A stretch of 64,000 nt of DNA, from contig JAFGNV010000187.1 of assembly GCA_016926805.1 (NCBI GenBank), forward strand, positions 1 through 64,000, read 5' to 3'. The stretch comes from Anaerolineae bacterium. GTDB lineage: Bacteria > Chloroflexota > Anaerolineae > 4572-78 > J111. Positions within the stretch are counted from its first letter, which is position 1. Each line of letters starts with the position of its first letter. Below the pieces are notes generated by a model. The model was not told the DNA's origin and ran no database searches. It worked only from the letters and a program-made list of their open reading frames with translations. The translations under genes and the position numbers were made by a program. Shown piece after piece: positions 18,075 to 28,075 of this stretch.

Positions 18075-19280
18075 ATGACCCTTGAACTGAACCAGGTCGC
18101 TCCGCAAGTAAAAGCAATGGGGCAAAGTTTGGCGGCGCAAAGCCCTCTCCGCGATGAGGCTGTGCAATCCGCGCAGGCCCTGTTACAACAATTCTCCACT
18201 AACTTCACCACCCTTAACCACCGTCTCCAACTGGCCGAAAAAGTACAGCCCAAACTGCGCTTCGATTGGGTCGGCGCGGCCCCCACCACCGAAGCCCTGG
18301 GCAACAACTATCCACTGCCGCCCTCCGCAGAACGGGTCACCGTCATTGCCAGCGACGGCTCCCAGATATTGCCCAATCGCCACGCCATAACCCTCTACTA
18401 CCTCATCAACATCGGCAGCATTGTGTACCGCCACGGCTCCAATCTCAAACCGGAAACCTACAATCCCAAGCCGTTGCTCTACTATACCCCGGAGGAACTG
18501 CTCGACGAGCAGGGGCGACTCATTTCGCCGGGCGAGGTCAACGTTAAGCGTGATTTGGCCGAGCTGAAAGTTCTGGTCGATCTGGCCCCGGTCTACACCC
18601 GCGACACAACAGAGCCGGTGGTAGCCCTGATGGACGGCCAGCTCACGCTGCGGGTGATTGATTTGCCCTTTGACCAGCAGGAAAAACGCCAGGCCGAGTA
18701 CATAAACCTGCTCGACAAACCGCGCCAGAGCGGGGCCTTGCTGGCCGGTTATGTCGACCGACCCCGCAGCACGTTTGTATTGGCTCTGCTGCATCTGGCC
18801 AAACTGGAACCGGCCGATATTACCGAGGAAAATTTGCGCCAGAATCCGTTTCGCCATTTAACCGATCTCGAACTGTTTGCCTTTCTCGGCCCCGGCGAAC
18901 GCAGCGCAATCTTTGCCGTTAAAGGAAAAAACTATGACGTGTACCACCGCAGCGGCCACGCCATCCACTTCTTCTACCTCAACGTGAGTCACAACCAAAC
19001 CACCCCCCACCTGGCCCGGGTTGAAGTACCGGCCTGGTTGGCCACGGACCCGACCGCAATTGACACCTTGCAGGCCACCCTGGTGCGGCAAGCTCGCCTC
19101 ACCGGCGGTTATCCCTACGTATTGGCCCGCGCCGACGAGTTGGCCGTAATCTCCGGCGAAGAGCGCGAAGCAGTAGAGATGATGCTGGCCGTAGAAATGC
19201 GCCGGCACGGTTTGATCCCGGAAATATCCTTGAAACAACGCAACAAAAACGCCTTTAGATTTGGAAGAAGAAAGCCTTAA
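18075..19280 (+). CDS. nurA: NurA-domain nuclease
   Basis: VIASDGSQI motif with downstream ALMDGQLT, NurA architecture; begins 6 bp after the upstream stop. Confidence 0.85.
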   Translation: MTLELNQVAPQVKAMGQSLAAQSPLRDEAVQSAQALLQQFSTNFTTLNHRLQLAEKVQPKLRFDWVGAAPTTEALGNNYPLPPSAERVTVIASDGSQILPNRHAITLYYLINIGSIVYRHGSNLKPETYNPKPLLYYTPEELLDEQGRLISPGEVNVKRDLAELKVLVDLAPVYTRDTTEPVVALMDGQLTLRVIDLPFDQQEKRQAEYINLLDKPRQSGALLAGYVDRPRSTFVLALLHLAKLEPADITEENLRQNPFRHLTDLELFAFLGPGERSAIFAVKGKNYDVYHRSGHAIHFFYLNVSHNQTTPHLARVEVPAWLATDPTAIDTLQATLVRQARLTGGYPYVLARADELAVISGEEREAVEMMLAVEMRRHGLIPEISLKQRNKNAFRFGRRKP

Positions 19281-19283
19281 ACC

Positions 19284-19883
19284 ATGACCACTAACTTCAC
19301 CATTGGGTGGGTTCTACGGGCCAGTACCACCGGCTTTACCGTCGGTTGCCGGGTACTCCAGCCTAACGTTCCTCAATTTGGCGATCTGGTCAAAGTGCCC
19401 CTGCCGAATGAGAAAACCTACATCTTTGGTTTGATCCACGATGTGCAGGTGCAAGATGACCCGGCCGTGCGCCAACTGATTTTGGCCGGCGACATGGAAA
19501 CGGAAGCTATCCTGGATCAACGCGAAAATCGACTGGTGCCGATTGAAATCAGCGTGCTGGTAGTCGGCTACCAGCGCGGCCAGGAGATTATCCAGGGTCT
19601 GCCACCCCAACCGCCCGTCAGTTTGGATCTTCTGACCATGGGTGATGAAACCGACCTCCGCGCCTTTACCCAACAACTGGATTATTTACGCCTGGTGCTC
19701 AACGCCCCCCATGTGCCCGCCGATGAACTCCTGGTGGCTAACCTGCGCCGGGCTGCGGCCGCCCGTCCGCTTGAAACTCGCCGCCAGTTCCTTCTAAACG
19801 CCGGACGAGAACTCGCTCGCCTGCTCAGTTTTGACCTGGTGCGGCTGGACGCCCTTCTCCGCCGCATTAAACCGGAGGATTGA
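19284..19883 (+). CDS. HerA-associated (HAS)-barrel-like stand-alone protein
   Basis: Small beta-rich N-terminus (IGWVLRASTTGFTVGCRVLQPNVPQFGDLVKVPLPNEKTYIFGLIHDVQVQDD) resembling HAS-barrels; 3 bp after nurA. Confidence 0.6.
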   Translation: MTTNFTIGWVLRASTTGFTVGCRVLQPNVPQFGDLVKVPLPNEKTYIFGLIHDVQVQDDPAVRQLILAGDMETEAILDQRENRLVPIEISVLVVGYQRGQEIIQGLPPQPPVSLDLLTMGDETDLRAFTQQLDYLRLVLNAPHVPADELLVANLRRAAAARPLETRRQFLLNAGRELARLLSFDLVRLDALLRRIKPED

Positions 19884-20476
19884 TGAAATACAGCCGGGAA
19901 CAAATCAACCAACTTCTTAACCGGGGACAACGCCCCCTCTGGTTAGCTGGCGCCGATCTGAGCGGCGTTGATTTGCAGGGCCTAGATTTGAGCCAGGCCC
20001 GTCTCTTGCGGGCCAATCTCAACGGCGCCGATTTACGCAAGGCCAATCTCTGTAGAGCGGACCTTACCTATGCCAATCTCAGCCAGGCTGATCTCAGCGA
20101 GGCCCAACTGATTGAAACTTGGCTCAGCGGCGCCAACTTGCAGCAGGCCAACTTCAGCCACGCCAACCTGGAAAAGGCAGATTTGAGCCGCACCGTCGCC
20201 AGCGAGGCCAACTTTGGGGGAGCCAATCTGAGCCAGGCAAATCTGAGCGAGAGCAACTTGTGCGGCGTCAATCTCGGCGAGGCCAACTTGCGGCAGGCCA
20301 ATCTAACCGAAGCCAATCTCCAGCAGGCTAATTTGAGCGCCGCCGATTTGTATCAGGCCATCCTCCGAGAAGCCGACTTGAATAAGGCCAATCTGGCGCA
20401 AGCCAATTTAGAAGATACCAATCTGGAACTTGCCGTGATGCCAGATGGAACAGTGAATGTGGAAAATGAGAAATAG
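19883..20476 (+). CDS. Pentapeptide-repeat protein
   Basis: Long A(D/N)Lxx run (ADLSGVDLQGLDLSQARLLRANLNGADLRKANL...); TGATG overlap with the upstream gene. Confidence 0.92.
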   Translation: MKYSREQINQLLNRGQRPLWLAGADLSGVDLQGLDLSQARLLRANLNGADLRKANLCRADLTYANLSQADLSEAQLIETWLSGANLQQANFSHANLEKADLSRTVASEANFGGANLSQANLSESNLCGVNLGEANLRQANLTEANLQQANLSAADLYQAILREADLNKANLAQANLEDTNLELAVMPDGTVNVENEK

Positions 20477-20549
20477 GTGACGGTCACTTTTGTCGACTTT
20501 TGTCCACTAAATATAAGTGGCCCAAAATCCTAAGAAGTATGAGGACGCC

Positions 20550-23006
20550 ATGAAATTCCGCTCCTGGCCCGGTTGGGTAAAACGGTTGTCCAAGACCGTT
20601 TCGCTGCCCCAGGCAATAGCCGCGGCAGCGCCGCGCGAACATGAGGTGATGACCCGCCTGATGGAAACCAGTCCGGCCGGAATTACCCTGGTTGACCGTC
20701 AGGGGCGCATTACGTTTGCCAATCAGCGGGCCGAAAGTGTGTTGGGTTTGACCAGAGACCAAATTACCAGCCGAACGTACAACGCCCCGGTGTGGCACAT
20801 TACCGACTACGAGGGCAGACCATTTCCTGATGAACAACTGCCTTTCGCGCGGGTGATGGCTACCAAACAGCCGGTATACGACGTGCGCCATGCTATCCAG
20901 TGGCCTGACGGGCGGCGCGGATTGCTCTCAATTAATGGCGCACCGTTGTTTGACGAAAAAGGTGAAGTCGAGCAGGTGGTTATGACCATTGCCGATGTCA
21001 CCGAGCAAGTATTGATAGAAAAAGCTCTTCATATTCAGCGCGACCTGGTGCTGGCGCTCAGTTCAACGGACAACCTGACCGAAGCCTTTAACCAGTTCCT
21101 GGAAACAACTCTTCAAATAGAAGGAGTCGATTGTGGGGGCGTGTATCTGGTGGATAGACAGACCGGAATGCTCAACCTGGTATCGGCCAAAGGATTATCA
21201 GCTCAATTTGTGAAACACACATCCCACTACCAGGCCGACGCCCCCCAGTTTCGTCTGGCCATGACCGGTGAGCCTGTTTACACAAACTATGCCAAATTCC
21301 TGCCAAATCAAGATCAAGCCCCCCCACAGGAAGGTTTACGGGCCCTGGCCATTATCCCGGTTCAGTACGAGGGAAAAATGGTGGCCGTTTTGAATTTGGC
21401 CTCCCACACTTTTGATGAAATTCCTCTCAGCGCCCGCAAGGCCTTTGAGATTATGGCCGCTCAGATTGGCGGAGCTGTGGCCCATGTCAGAACCGAAGCA
21501 GCCCTGCGAGAAAGTCAGGAAAACCTGCAAACGTTGTTTGACACCCTGGACGATTTTTTGTTTATTCTTGATAAACAGGGGCGCATTCTCCACGTCAACC
21601 CGGTGGTAGAAACCCGTCTGGGCTACCCGGCAGAGGAACTGGCGGGGACCAACCTGCTGGCGATTCATCCCGAGGCGCAGCGGGAAGAAGCCGCCACAAT
21701 TATAGCCGACATGTTAGCCGGAAAGATCACCTTTTGTTCCATTCCTTTGCAGGCCAAAAACGGCGCGCTCATTCCGGTTGAAACAAAGGTGACGTATGGC
21801 AAGTGGAGCGGCCGGGATGTTTTGTTCGGTATTTCTCGTGACATCACCGAGCGCAAACAGGCCGAGGAAACCTTCCGCCAGCGCAATCGCGAGTTGGCCC
21901 TGCTCAATCAGGCCGGGCGGGCGCTAAGTTCTACCCTGGCCCTGGATCAGGTGTTGAAGACGGTGCTTGAAGAAGTCCACCGTTTGCCGGATGTGCTGGC
22001 CTGCTCGATCTGGTTGATTGACCCGGAAACCAGAGAACTGGTTTGCCGCGAAGTCACCGATCCCAAAAGCCAGATCGTGCGCGGCTGGCGGCTGACGCCG
22101 GGTCAGGGTTTGGCTGGATGGGCGGTTCAACACAAGCAGAGTCTCAACGTGCCCGATGTTCTCACCGACGAACGCTACTTTAAGGGCGTTGATGAGAAAA
22201 CCGGGCTTAATTTACGGTCGGTTCTCACCGTTCCCCTGCAAGTTAAACAGAGAGTTATTGGGGTGATGCAAGTAGTCAACGAAACTCCCCATCGCTTTGA
22301 TGAAAACTATCAAACCCTGCTGGAATCTCTGGCCTCAACCGCGGCCATCGCCATTCAGAACGCGCAATTGTACGAACAAGCCCGCCAGGATGCGGACACA
22401 AAGCTGGCTCTATTCCACGAGGTGAACCACCGGGTTAAGAACAACCTGACGGCCATTATCGGCCTGCTCTACGCCGAACGACACCACGCCACGTTAGAAG
22501 GCCGTACCTTACAAGACATCATCAACACCCTGGTCAATCGGGTTCAGGGCCTGTCAACGGTTCACGAACTGCTTTCGGCTGCCGAATGGCGGCCCTTGCC
22601 TTTGAGCGATTTAGCCTTGCAGATTATCAATGCCGCTTTGCACATTCTTTCGTCGGTGCAACGGGTGGTAGTAGACGTTCAACCATCACCGGTTGAGGTG
22701 TCTCCGACACAAGCCAATCATCTGGCCCTCGTCATCAATGAATTGGCAACCAATTCTATGAAATATGCCCTCTCAGAACAGGACAGAGCCAAAATCACGG
22801 TCCGGATCCGTCAGAATGAAAATACGGTGCACTTTGAATTCCGCGACAACGGGCCGGGTTTCCCCGAGGACGTGTTGAAACTGGAGCGATCCAATGTGGG
22901 CTTGTATCTGATAGAAACCATCGTGCGCAATAGTCTGAATGGTGAACTTACTTTACGCAATGAACACGGCGCCGTTACCATTATTCGCTTTAATGTTATG
23001 CCATGA
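20550..23006 (+). CDS. PAS/GAF sensor histidine kinase, HisKA_2 family
   Basis: PAS domains, GAF domains, ALFHEVNHRVKNNLTAIIGLL H-box, ATPase motif RDNGPGFPED. Start at 20550 (MKFRSW) likely. Confidence 0.9.
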   Translation: MKFRSWPGWVKRLSKTVSLPQAIAAAAPREHEVMTRLMETSPAGITLVDRQGRITFANQRAESVLGLTRDQITSRTYNAPVWHITDYEGRPFPDEQLPFARVMATKQPVYDVRHAIQWPDGRRGLLSINGAPLFDEKGEVEQVVMTIADVTEQVLIEKALHIQRDLVLALSSTDNLTEAFNQFLETTLQIEGVDCGGVYLVDRQTGMLNLVSAKGLSAQFVKHTSHYQADAPQFRLAMTGEPVYTNYAKFLPNQDQAPPQEGLRALAIIPVQYEGKMVAVLNLASHTFDEIPLSARKAFEIMAAQIGGAVAHVRTEAALRESQENLQTLFDTLDDFLFILDKQGRILHVNPVVETRLGYPAEELAGTNLLAIHPEAQREEAATIIADMLAGKITFCSIPLQAKNGALIPVETKVTYGKWSGRDVLFGISRDITERKQAEETFRQRNRELALLNQAGRALSSTLALDQVLKTVLEEVHRLPDVLACSIWLIDPETRELVCREVTDPKSQIVRGWRLTPGQGLAGWAVQHKQSLNVPDVLTDERYFKGVDEKTGLNLRSVLTVPLQVKQRVIGVMQVVNETPHRFDENYQTLLESLASTAAIAIQNAQLYEQARQDADTKLALFHEVNHRVKNNLTAIIGLLYAERHHATLEGRTLQDIINTLVNRVQGLSTVHELLSAAEWRPLPLSDLALQIINAALHILSSVQRVVVDVQPSPVEVSPTQANHLALVINELATNSMKYALSEQDRAKITVRIRQNENTVHFEFRDNGPGFPEDVLKLERSNVGLYLIETIVRNSLNGELTLRNEHGAVTIIRFNVMP

Positions 23007-23022
23007 AAGATGCGCGAAAATA

Positions 23023-23760
23023 ATGCGGTCAAAGAAAATTATCAGCCTGGTGGTGGTATCTATCATTACATGTGTCTGTTTGACTCTCGGGGGGGGATTG
23101 ACTTTGGGTTTTGGGCTGAGTCGCACCATTGACGGGTTGATGGCCAAACCGGCAGAAACCGCCACGCCACAAGCGGCGACCTACCAACCGGCTGAACGTC
23201 CGGCTCCGCGTGGGCAATTATTGCTGGCCGATGATTTTAGCCAGGAAAAGTGGAAGGTAGCCAGCGACAATGACCACCGCAAAGGTTACGCCGACGAAAG
23301 ATATTTTATTGTGGTAAATGTGCCGCAATATAACTACTGGTCTCTATCGCAGGGGACTTACCAGGATTTTATCCTGGAAGTGGAAACTATCCAATTGGCC
23401 GGGCCGGTTGACAACGATTACGGGGTTATCTTGCGCCACCAGGACGACGCCAATTTCTACAGCTTTGAAATCAGCAGCGATGGCTTCTACACGTTTACCA
23501 AACTGGTCGATGACCAACTGTTCAATATTATTCCCTGGCGGGAGAGCAGGGTTATCAAGCCAAAACAGGGTAACATCCTTCGTGTGGAGGCAGTTGGCCC
23601 TAATTTTACTTTTTATCTCAACGATAAGCTGGTTGATGCGGCCATAGACTCAGACTTCAGCCAGGGAGATATTGGTTTGGTGGTAGGCACCAACCAGGAG
23701 GCCGGCGCCCACGTAGCTTTTGATAACCTAAAAGTGTGGTCGGCGGAAAAAATCAGGTAG
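23023..23760 (+). CDS. Membrane-anchored protein with LamG/DUF1080-like beta-sandwich domain
   Basis: N-terminal TM; LLLADDFSQEKWKV...YGVILRHQDDANFYSFEISSDGFYTF...GDIGLVVGTNQEAGAHVAFDNLKVW. Confidence 0.7.
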   Translation: MRSKKIISLVVVSIITCVCLTLGGGLTLGFGLSRTIDGLMAKPAETATPQAATYQPAERPAPRGQLLLADDFSQEKWKVASDNDHRKGYADERYFIVVNVPQYNYWSLSQGTYQDFILEVETIQLAGPVDNDYGVILRHQDDANFYSFEISSDGFYTFTKLVDDQLFNIIPWRESRVIKPKQGNILRVEAVGPNFTFYLNDKLVDAAIDSDFSQGDIGLVVGTNQEAGAHVAFDNLKVWSAEKIR

Positions 23761-23833
23761 CAAGGTTGCCAGGCAGCAAGTCTCAAGAAACACTACCAGG
23801 AAAAAATGGATAACCTGTTATTTTGCCGCCATG

Positions 23834-24670
23834 TCAGGGTATGGCCTGCTGCATGTACACGGTCCGAATAGGATAGGGAATGTTAATGCCTTCTCGCTCA
23901 AAAGCAAGCTTAATACCCTTAACAGCGACATCGAGGGTGGAGAAATAATCAGTCTGGTGCGGGTCAATCCAAAAGTAAAGGGTTGCGTTGATTGAACTCT
24001 CGCCGAACTCCTTGAAAATTACGCTCGGGGCCGGTTCAGCCTGAAGCACGCCCGGCAAATCTGCCACCACCGCCAGCATGGTGTCGTGGGCTTTTTGCAG
24101 GTCGGTCTCGTAACCCACGCCAATGTCCAGGCCCAGGCGTCGTTTTTCTGGCTTGGAGTAGTTGGTAATGGCATGGGTGTAAACCTGGGCATTGGGCACC
24201 ACTACCAGCAAACCATCCCAGGTACGGATGGTGGTCGCCCGAATCTGGATGTCGGTGACGGTGCCGCTGTAACCGGCCACCTCAATGGCCTCGCCAATAT
24301 CAAACGGCTGCTGCACCAACAGCAAAATTCCGGCCACAAAATTCTCGGCAATGTCTTTGAGCGCAAAGCCAATGGTGAAGCCAAGAATACCCAACCCGGC
24401 CACAAAACCGGTCAGGTTAAAGTCAACCTGCTGCAAGGCCCACACGGTGCCCAACACAATCAGGGTCCACCGGGTTAGGCGGGAAAACAACATCGACAGC
24501 TCCGGGTCAACCTGACGTTTTGCCGTGGCCTTTTTTACCGCCCTGGCCGCCAGATTGGCCACATAAAGCATTACCAGGAAAATAACAATGGCTACCAAAA
24601 GCTTAGGAATAAAGATGATAGTGTTTTCGATCAGTTTTTGAATTGGCTCTCCCAAAAAATCGTAATTCAT
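23834..24670 (-). CDS. mscS: MscS-family small-conductance mechanosensitive channel
   Basis: GFTIGFALKDIAENFVAGILLLVQQPFDIGEAIEVAGYSGTVTDIQIRATTIRTWDGLLVVVPNAQVYTHAITNYS. Start at 24670 likely. Confidence 0.93.
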   Translation of the reverse strand: MNYDFLGEPIQKLIENTIIFIPKLLVAIVIFLVMLYVANLAARAVKKATAKRQVDPELSMLFSRLTRWTLIVLGTVWALQQVDFNLTGFVAGLGILGFTIGFALKDIAENFVAGILLLVQQPFDIGEAIEVAGYSGTVTDIQIRATTIRTWDGLLVVVPNAQVYTHAITNYSKPEKRRLGLDIGVGYETDLQKAHDTMLAVVADLPGVLQAEPAPSVIFKEFGESSINATLYFWIDPHQTDYFSTLDVAVKGIKLAFEREGINIPYPIRTVYMQQAIP

Positions 24671-24747
24671 AATTGGTTCACTCCATTTGTAATTTTCTGT
24701 TTGTCCAATAGTATTAAAACTGGCCTGATAAGCAAATATTAGCAGAG

Positions 24748-26427
24748 ATGAGGAACCCAACCATGGTTGATAAAAACCTCAACGAATTGGACGAGTTTTT
24801 CTCTCGCCCCACCCGTGAATTGGGCATGATTATCGGTGGCTCGTTGAGCAAGGGGCTGGAGGTCAAACTGAATCCCGACGCCCCGGTGGAAGACGTTGCC
24901 GTGGGACGATATGTGACCATCCAGGGAACGCAGTTGAAATTTTTTGGCATGATTACCGACGTGATTCTGGACAGCATCAACCCCCAAATTGAAAAAACCC
25001 CGCCGGATGTGAGCGATCCCTTTTTGCGAGCCGTGTATGCCGGCAACAGCGTGTTTGGCCGCATTCACGTATCGCCCATGCTGGTACTGGATAAAAACGC
25101 CGACGAACCCCGTCCGGTCAAAACCATTCCCGGTCACTTTGCGGCGGTGCACGTGGCCACCGAGGAAGATGTCAACATGGTCTTTGGCCGGGAAGACGAG
25201 GCGCACTTTCACATTGGCGAGCCGTTGGATATGGAAGATGTGCATATTAACCTGGATTTGCCGCGAATGGTCGAACGGAGCCTGGGCGTGTTTGGCAAGA
25301 GCGGCACCGGCAAAAGTTTTTTAACCCGCCTGCTGCTGGCCGGGGTCATTCAGCGCCGCGTGGCCGTGAGCCTGATTTTTGATATGCACAACGATTACGG
25401 CTGGGAGGTCCAAACCGAAGGTCGGACCAAAGTGAAAGGACTCAAACAGCTTTTCGGGTCACAAGTGGCCATCTTTACCCTGGATGAGGAGTCCACCCGG
25501 CGCCGGGGGGTATCGCCCGATGCCACTGTAGTTCTGGATTGGGCCGAAATTCAACCCGAAGACCTGGAAACCCTGCGTACCACCCTCAACCTGAGCGACC
25601 AGATGATTGGCGCGGCCTATAGTTTGCGCCGGGAATGGGGACCGGGTTGGATTAAACGACTACTTGATGCCAACAGCGTTGACCTGGAAGAGTTGACCGC
25701 AAACACCACCATTAATCGCTCCAGCCTGGATGCCCTCAGCCGCCGCCTGGAACGGCTGACGCGTTTTGATTTTTTGCGTGACAGTTGGAAGGGTGACTCG
25801 GCCCAACGTATTATTGAATATCTGGAAAAAGGCATGAGCGTGGTGCTGGAATTTGGTCGTTACGGCAACTCACTTGAGGCCTATATCCTGGTGGCCAACT
25901 ATCTTACCCGCCGCATCCACCGCATGTATGTTGAACGGATGGAGCGCGCTCTGGGTGAGACTGGTCAAGAACCACGCCAACTGTTGATTGTCATTGAAGA
26001 GGCACACAAGTTCCTCGACCCGCAGATTGCCCGGCAGACCATTTTTGGCACCATTGCCCGCGAATTGCGCAAGTACAATGTTACCCTGCTCATTGTGGAC
26101 CAGCGCCCCTCGGGCATTGATGAAGAAGTGATGAGCCAAATTGGTACGCGCGTCACCGCCTTACTGGATAACGAACGCGACATCAACGCCGTGTTTACGG
26201 GCGTTTCCGGGGCCGGTGCCCTCCGCGAAGTATTGGCCCGCCTGGACACCCGGCAGCAGGCCCTGATATTGGGCCACGCCGTGCCCATGCCGGTGGTTAT
26301 TCACACCCGCACCTACAACACCGACTTTTACGCCGCGATGGGGTTTCAAGAAACCGCCGATTTACGTAGTAATCGAGAAGAAAGAGTCAATCTGCTCAGA
26401 GGAGAACCAGAACCGGGGATCGACTAG
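24748..26427 (+). CDS. herA: HerA-like DNA translocase ATPase (DUF87)
   Basis: Walker A GVFGKSGTGKSFLTR, Walker B LLIVIEEAHKFLDP, N-terminal HAS-barrel, C-terminal GTRVTALLDNERDINAVFTG. Confidence 0.9.
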   Translation: MRNPTMVDKNLNELDEFFSRPTRELGMIIGGSLSKGLEVKLNPDAPVEDVAVGRYVTIQGTQLKFFGMITDVILDSINPQIEKTPPDVSDPFLRAVYAGNSVFGRIHVSPMLVLDKNADEPRPVKTIPGHFAAVHVATEEDVNMVFGREDEAHFHIGEPLDMEDVHINLDLPRMVERSLGVFGKSGTGKSFLTRLLLAGVIQRRVAVSLIFDMHNDYGWEVQTEGRTKVKGLKQLFGSQVAIFTLDEESTRRRGVSPDATVVLDWAEIQPEDLETLRTTLNLSDQMIGAAYSLRREWGPGWIKRLLDANSVDLEELTANTTINRSSLDALSRRLERLTRFDFLRDSWKGDSAQRIIEYLEKGMSVVLEFGRYGNSLEAYILVANYLTRRIHRMYVERMERALGETGQEPRQLLIVIEEAHKFLDPQIARQTIFGTIARELRKYNVTLLIVDQRPSGIDEEVMSQIGTRVTALLDNERDINAVFTGVSGAGALREVLARLDTRQQALILGHAVPMPVVIHTRTYNTDFYAAMGFQETADLRSNREERVNLLRGEPEPGID

Positions 26428-26470
26428 ACCCTTTTTCCCAACTATACCCAAAATCTCCTAACCTCTTCTC

Positions 26471-26499
26471 TTGCCACACGCCCCTATGTTGGCTATAAT
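26471..26499 (+). promoter_or_regulatory. Sigma70-type promoter of lepB
   Basis: TTGCCA-17 bp-TATAAT, 43 bp before the ATG. Confidence 0.65.
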
Positions 26500-26541
26500 T
26501 TCAACAGTAGAATCTGAACGCAATGCGGTAACTGCCTAAAG

Positions 26542-27525
26542 ATGTCATTCTCATTTAACGATCCAGAAAATTCAAACCCATCTTCAAATCCAAATTTTGC
26601 CGACTCTGATTCTCTCGGCCATGTCCCAAGATCCAACTCCCCTGAGGAGGAGGATATAGCCTTGTCGGACACGCTCCCCTTACCTGCTTTTGACCCCACC
26701 AAAACCGAAGACGAGGCTCCTCTCAAAGCTCTGGCCAATGATTTACCCAAGTTGGAGGCTATTCTAAAAAACCAGCAACTGGCGCCCCCGCCGCCGCCTC
26801 CCCAACACATCTATCAGGTTTCCTCAGCCGAGCCGGATTGGTCGGAATACACCCTCCCTCCGTTGGACGCAGATGATAACCAGACCGAACCGGCAGAAGA
26901 GAAACCATCCGGCTGGCAAATGGCCTGGGCGGTATTGCGTGAAGTTGGCGAAACAGTTATCCTGACCCTCGTCATCTTTTTCTTGATCCAAACCGTCATC
27001 CGTAACTTTCGGGTGGTTGGCACCAGTATGGTTGACAATCTCCACGACGGCCAATATCTCATTATCGACAAGTTGACCTACAGCGACCTTTTCCAGGGTA
27101 TGGGCTGGGGTGGCCCCCGCCACGGCGATGTGGTGGTATTTGAACCGCCCAACCGTCCGGGAGAAGATTACGTGAAGCGCATTGTCGGGCTGCCAGGCGA
27201 AACCATCGCGGTTGACAATGGGACGATATATGTTGACCACGAACCTCTGGCAGAACCCTTCAAACCTAAAATGCCCAGATATCATGTGCCCGAAACTGCT
27301 ATCCCCGAGGGGTATGTTTACGTTTTGGGCGATAATCGCAATAATTCTAACGACTCGCATAATTGGGGACCGCTACCCATTGAAAATATCGTTGGCCGGG
27401 CCTGGATATCCTACTGGCCGCCCGACCGATGGGGCGTTATTCCAAATGATGCCCCTACCGATGAAGCCACGCTCAAACACTTTTTGCGTGAGATGGTCCC
27501 AAATGCCAATGCGGGAAATGAATAG
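26542..27525 (+). CDS. lepB: Signal peptidase I with long acidic N-terminal extension
   Basis: VVGTSMVDNLHDGQYLIIDKLTY, GDVVVFEPPNRPGEDYVKRIVGLPGETI, YVLGDNRNNSNDSHNWGPLP. Confidence 0.93.
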   Translation: MSFSFNDPENSNPSSNPNFADSDSLGHVPRSNSPEEEDIALSDTLPLPAFDPTKTEDEAPLKALANDLPKLEAILKNQQLAPPPPPPQHIYQVSSAEPDWSEYTLPPLDADDNQTEPAEEKPSGWQMAWAVLREVGETVILTLVIFFLIQTVIRNFRVVGTSMVDNLHDGQYLIIDKLTYSDLFQGMGWGGPRHGDVVVFEPPNRPGEDYVKRIVGLPGETIAVDNGTIYVDHEPLAEPFKPKMPRYHVPETAIPEGYVYVLGDNRNNSNDSHNWGPLPIENIVGRAWISYWPPDRWGVIPNDAPTDEATLKHFLREMVPNANAGNE

Positions 27526-27709
27526 CGTGTTGGTACCAAACGTTAGTGCTGAAAACAGGCTTTAAAGTATCTTGTATCAAGTTAATAGCAAGCTTGGGAG
27601 TATAAAAAACCGGGGGGATAAAAATTCTGGTCGGTGCTCAACCATCATCACCGCTGGCGCAATTTGGAAATAACGTCGGCGCAGAAATTGCTAAAGAGGC
27701 GCAAACATT

Positions 27710-27934
27710 ATGAACATCTGTCCATCTTGCCACATGGGTCGTTTGCAGCGACGGATCATGGTTTACCTGCAATGGTACGACAACTCCCTGCTAATTACCA
27801 ATCGGATGCCCGCCGTAGTGTGTGACGTTTGCGGCGAGCGCATTTACGACAGCGATGCGGTAGAGAGTCTCCAACAACTGCTCTGGGCTTATCCGCCCAG
27901 TACCGGTCGGTCCATATCCAGCAGTAATACTTAG
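27710..27934 (+). CDS. YgiT-type zinc-finger protein
   Basis: MNICPSCHMGRLQ...VVCDVCGERIYDSDAVESLQQLL. Confidence 0.75.
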   Translation: MNICPSCHMGRLQRRIMVYLQWYDNSLLITNRMPAVVCDVCGERIYDSDAVESLQQLLWAYPPSTGRSISSSNT

Positions 27935-27969
27935 CAAGAAACTTTCTGGCTTTTGGACCAAAACAAACT

Positions 27970-28004
27970 TTCTTGTTCCCTAACTGAGTTTTGGAACAAG
28001 AAAA
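27970..28004. repeat. Intergenic hairpin, 11-bp perfect arms
   Basis: tttcttgttcc ... ggaacaagaaa. Confidence 0.45.
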
Positions 28005-28075
28005 CCTTAAACGCCGAGTTGTTTTGAGAAAAAGCCTTAAGCGGGGCAATACCTCCCCAGATTCGAGAACTACGC

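Noticed and set aside
19883-20476. 15-bp periodicity that could look like a minisatellite or CRISPR-like array
   Set aside because: It is the codon-level pattern of the pentapeptide repeat (AxLxx); units are degenerate, contiguous and without spacers. The same applies to 41617..42363.
24748-26427. HerA-like ATPase as part of a known HerA-effector defence system (DUF4297/SIR2 type)
   Set aside because: No such effector adjacent; neighbours are an MscS channel and lepB, and NurA lies 5.5 kb upstream, so a repair-type HerA-NurA role fits better.
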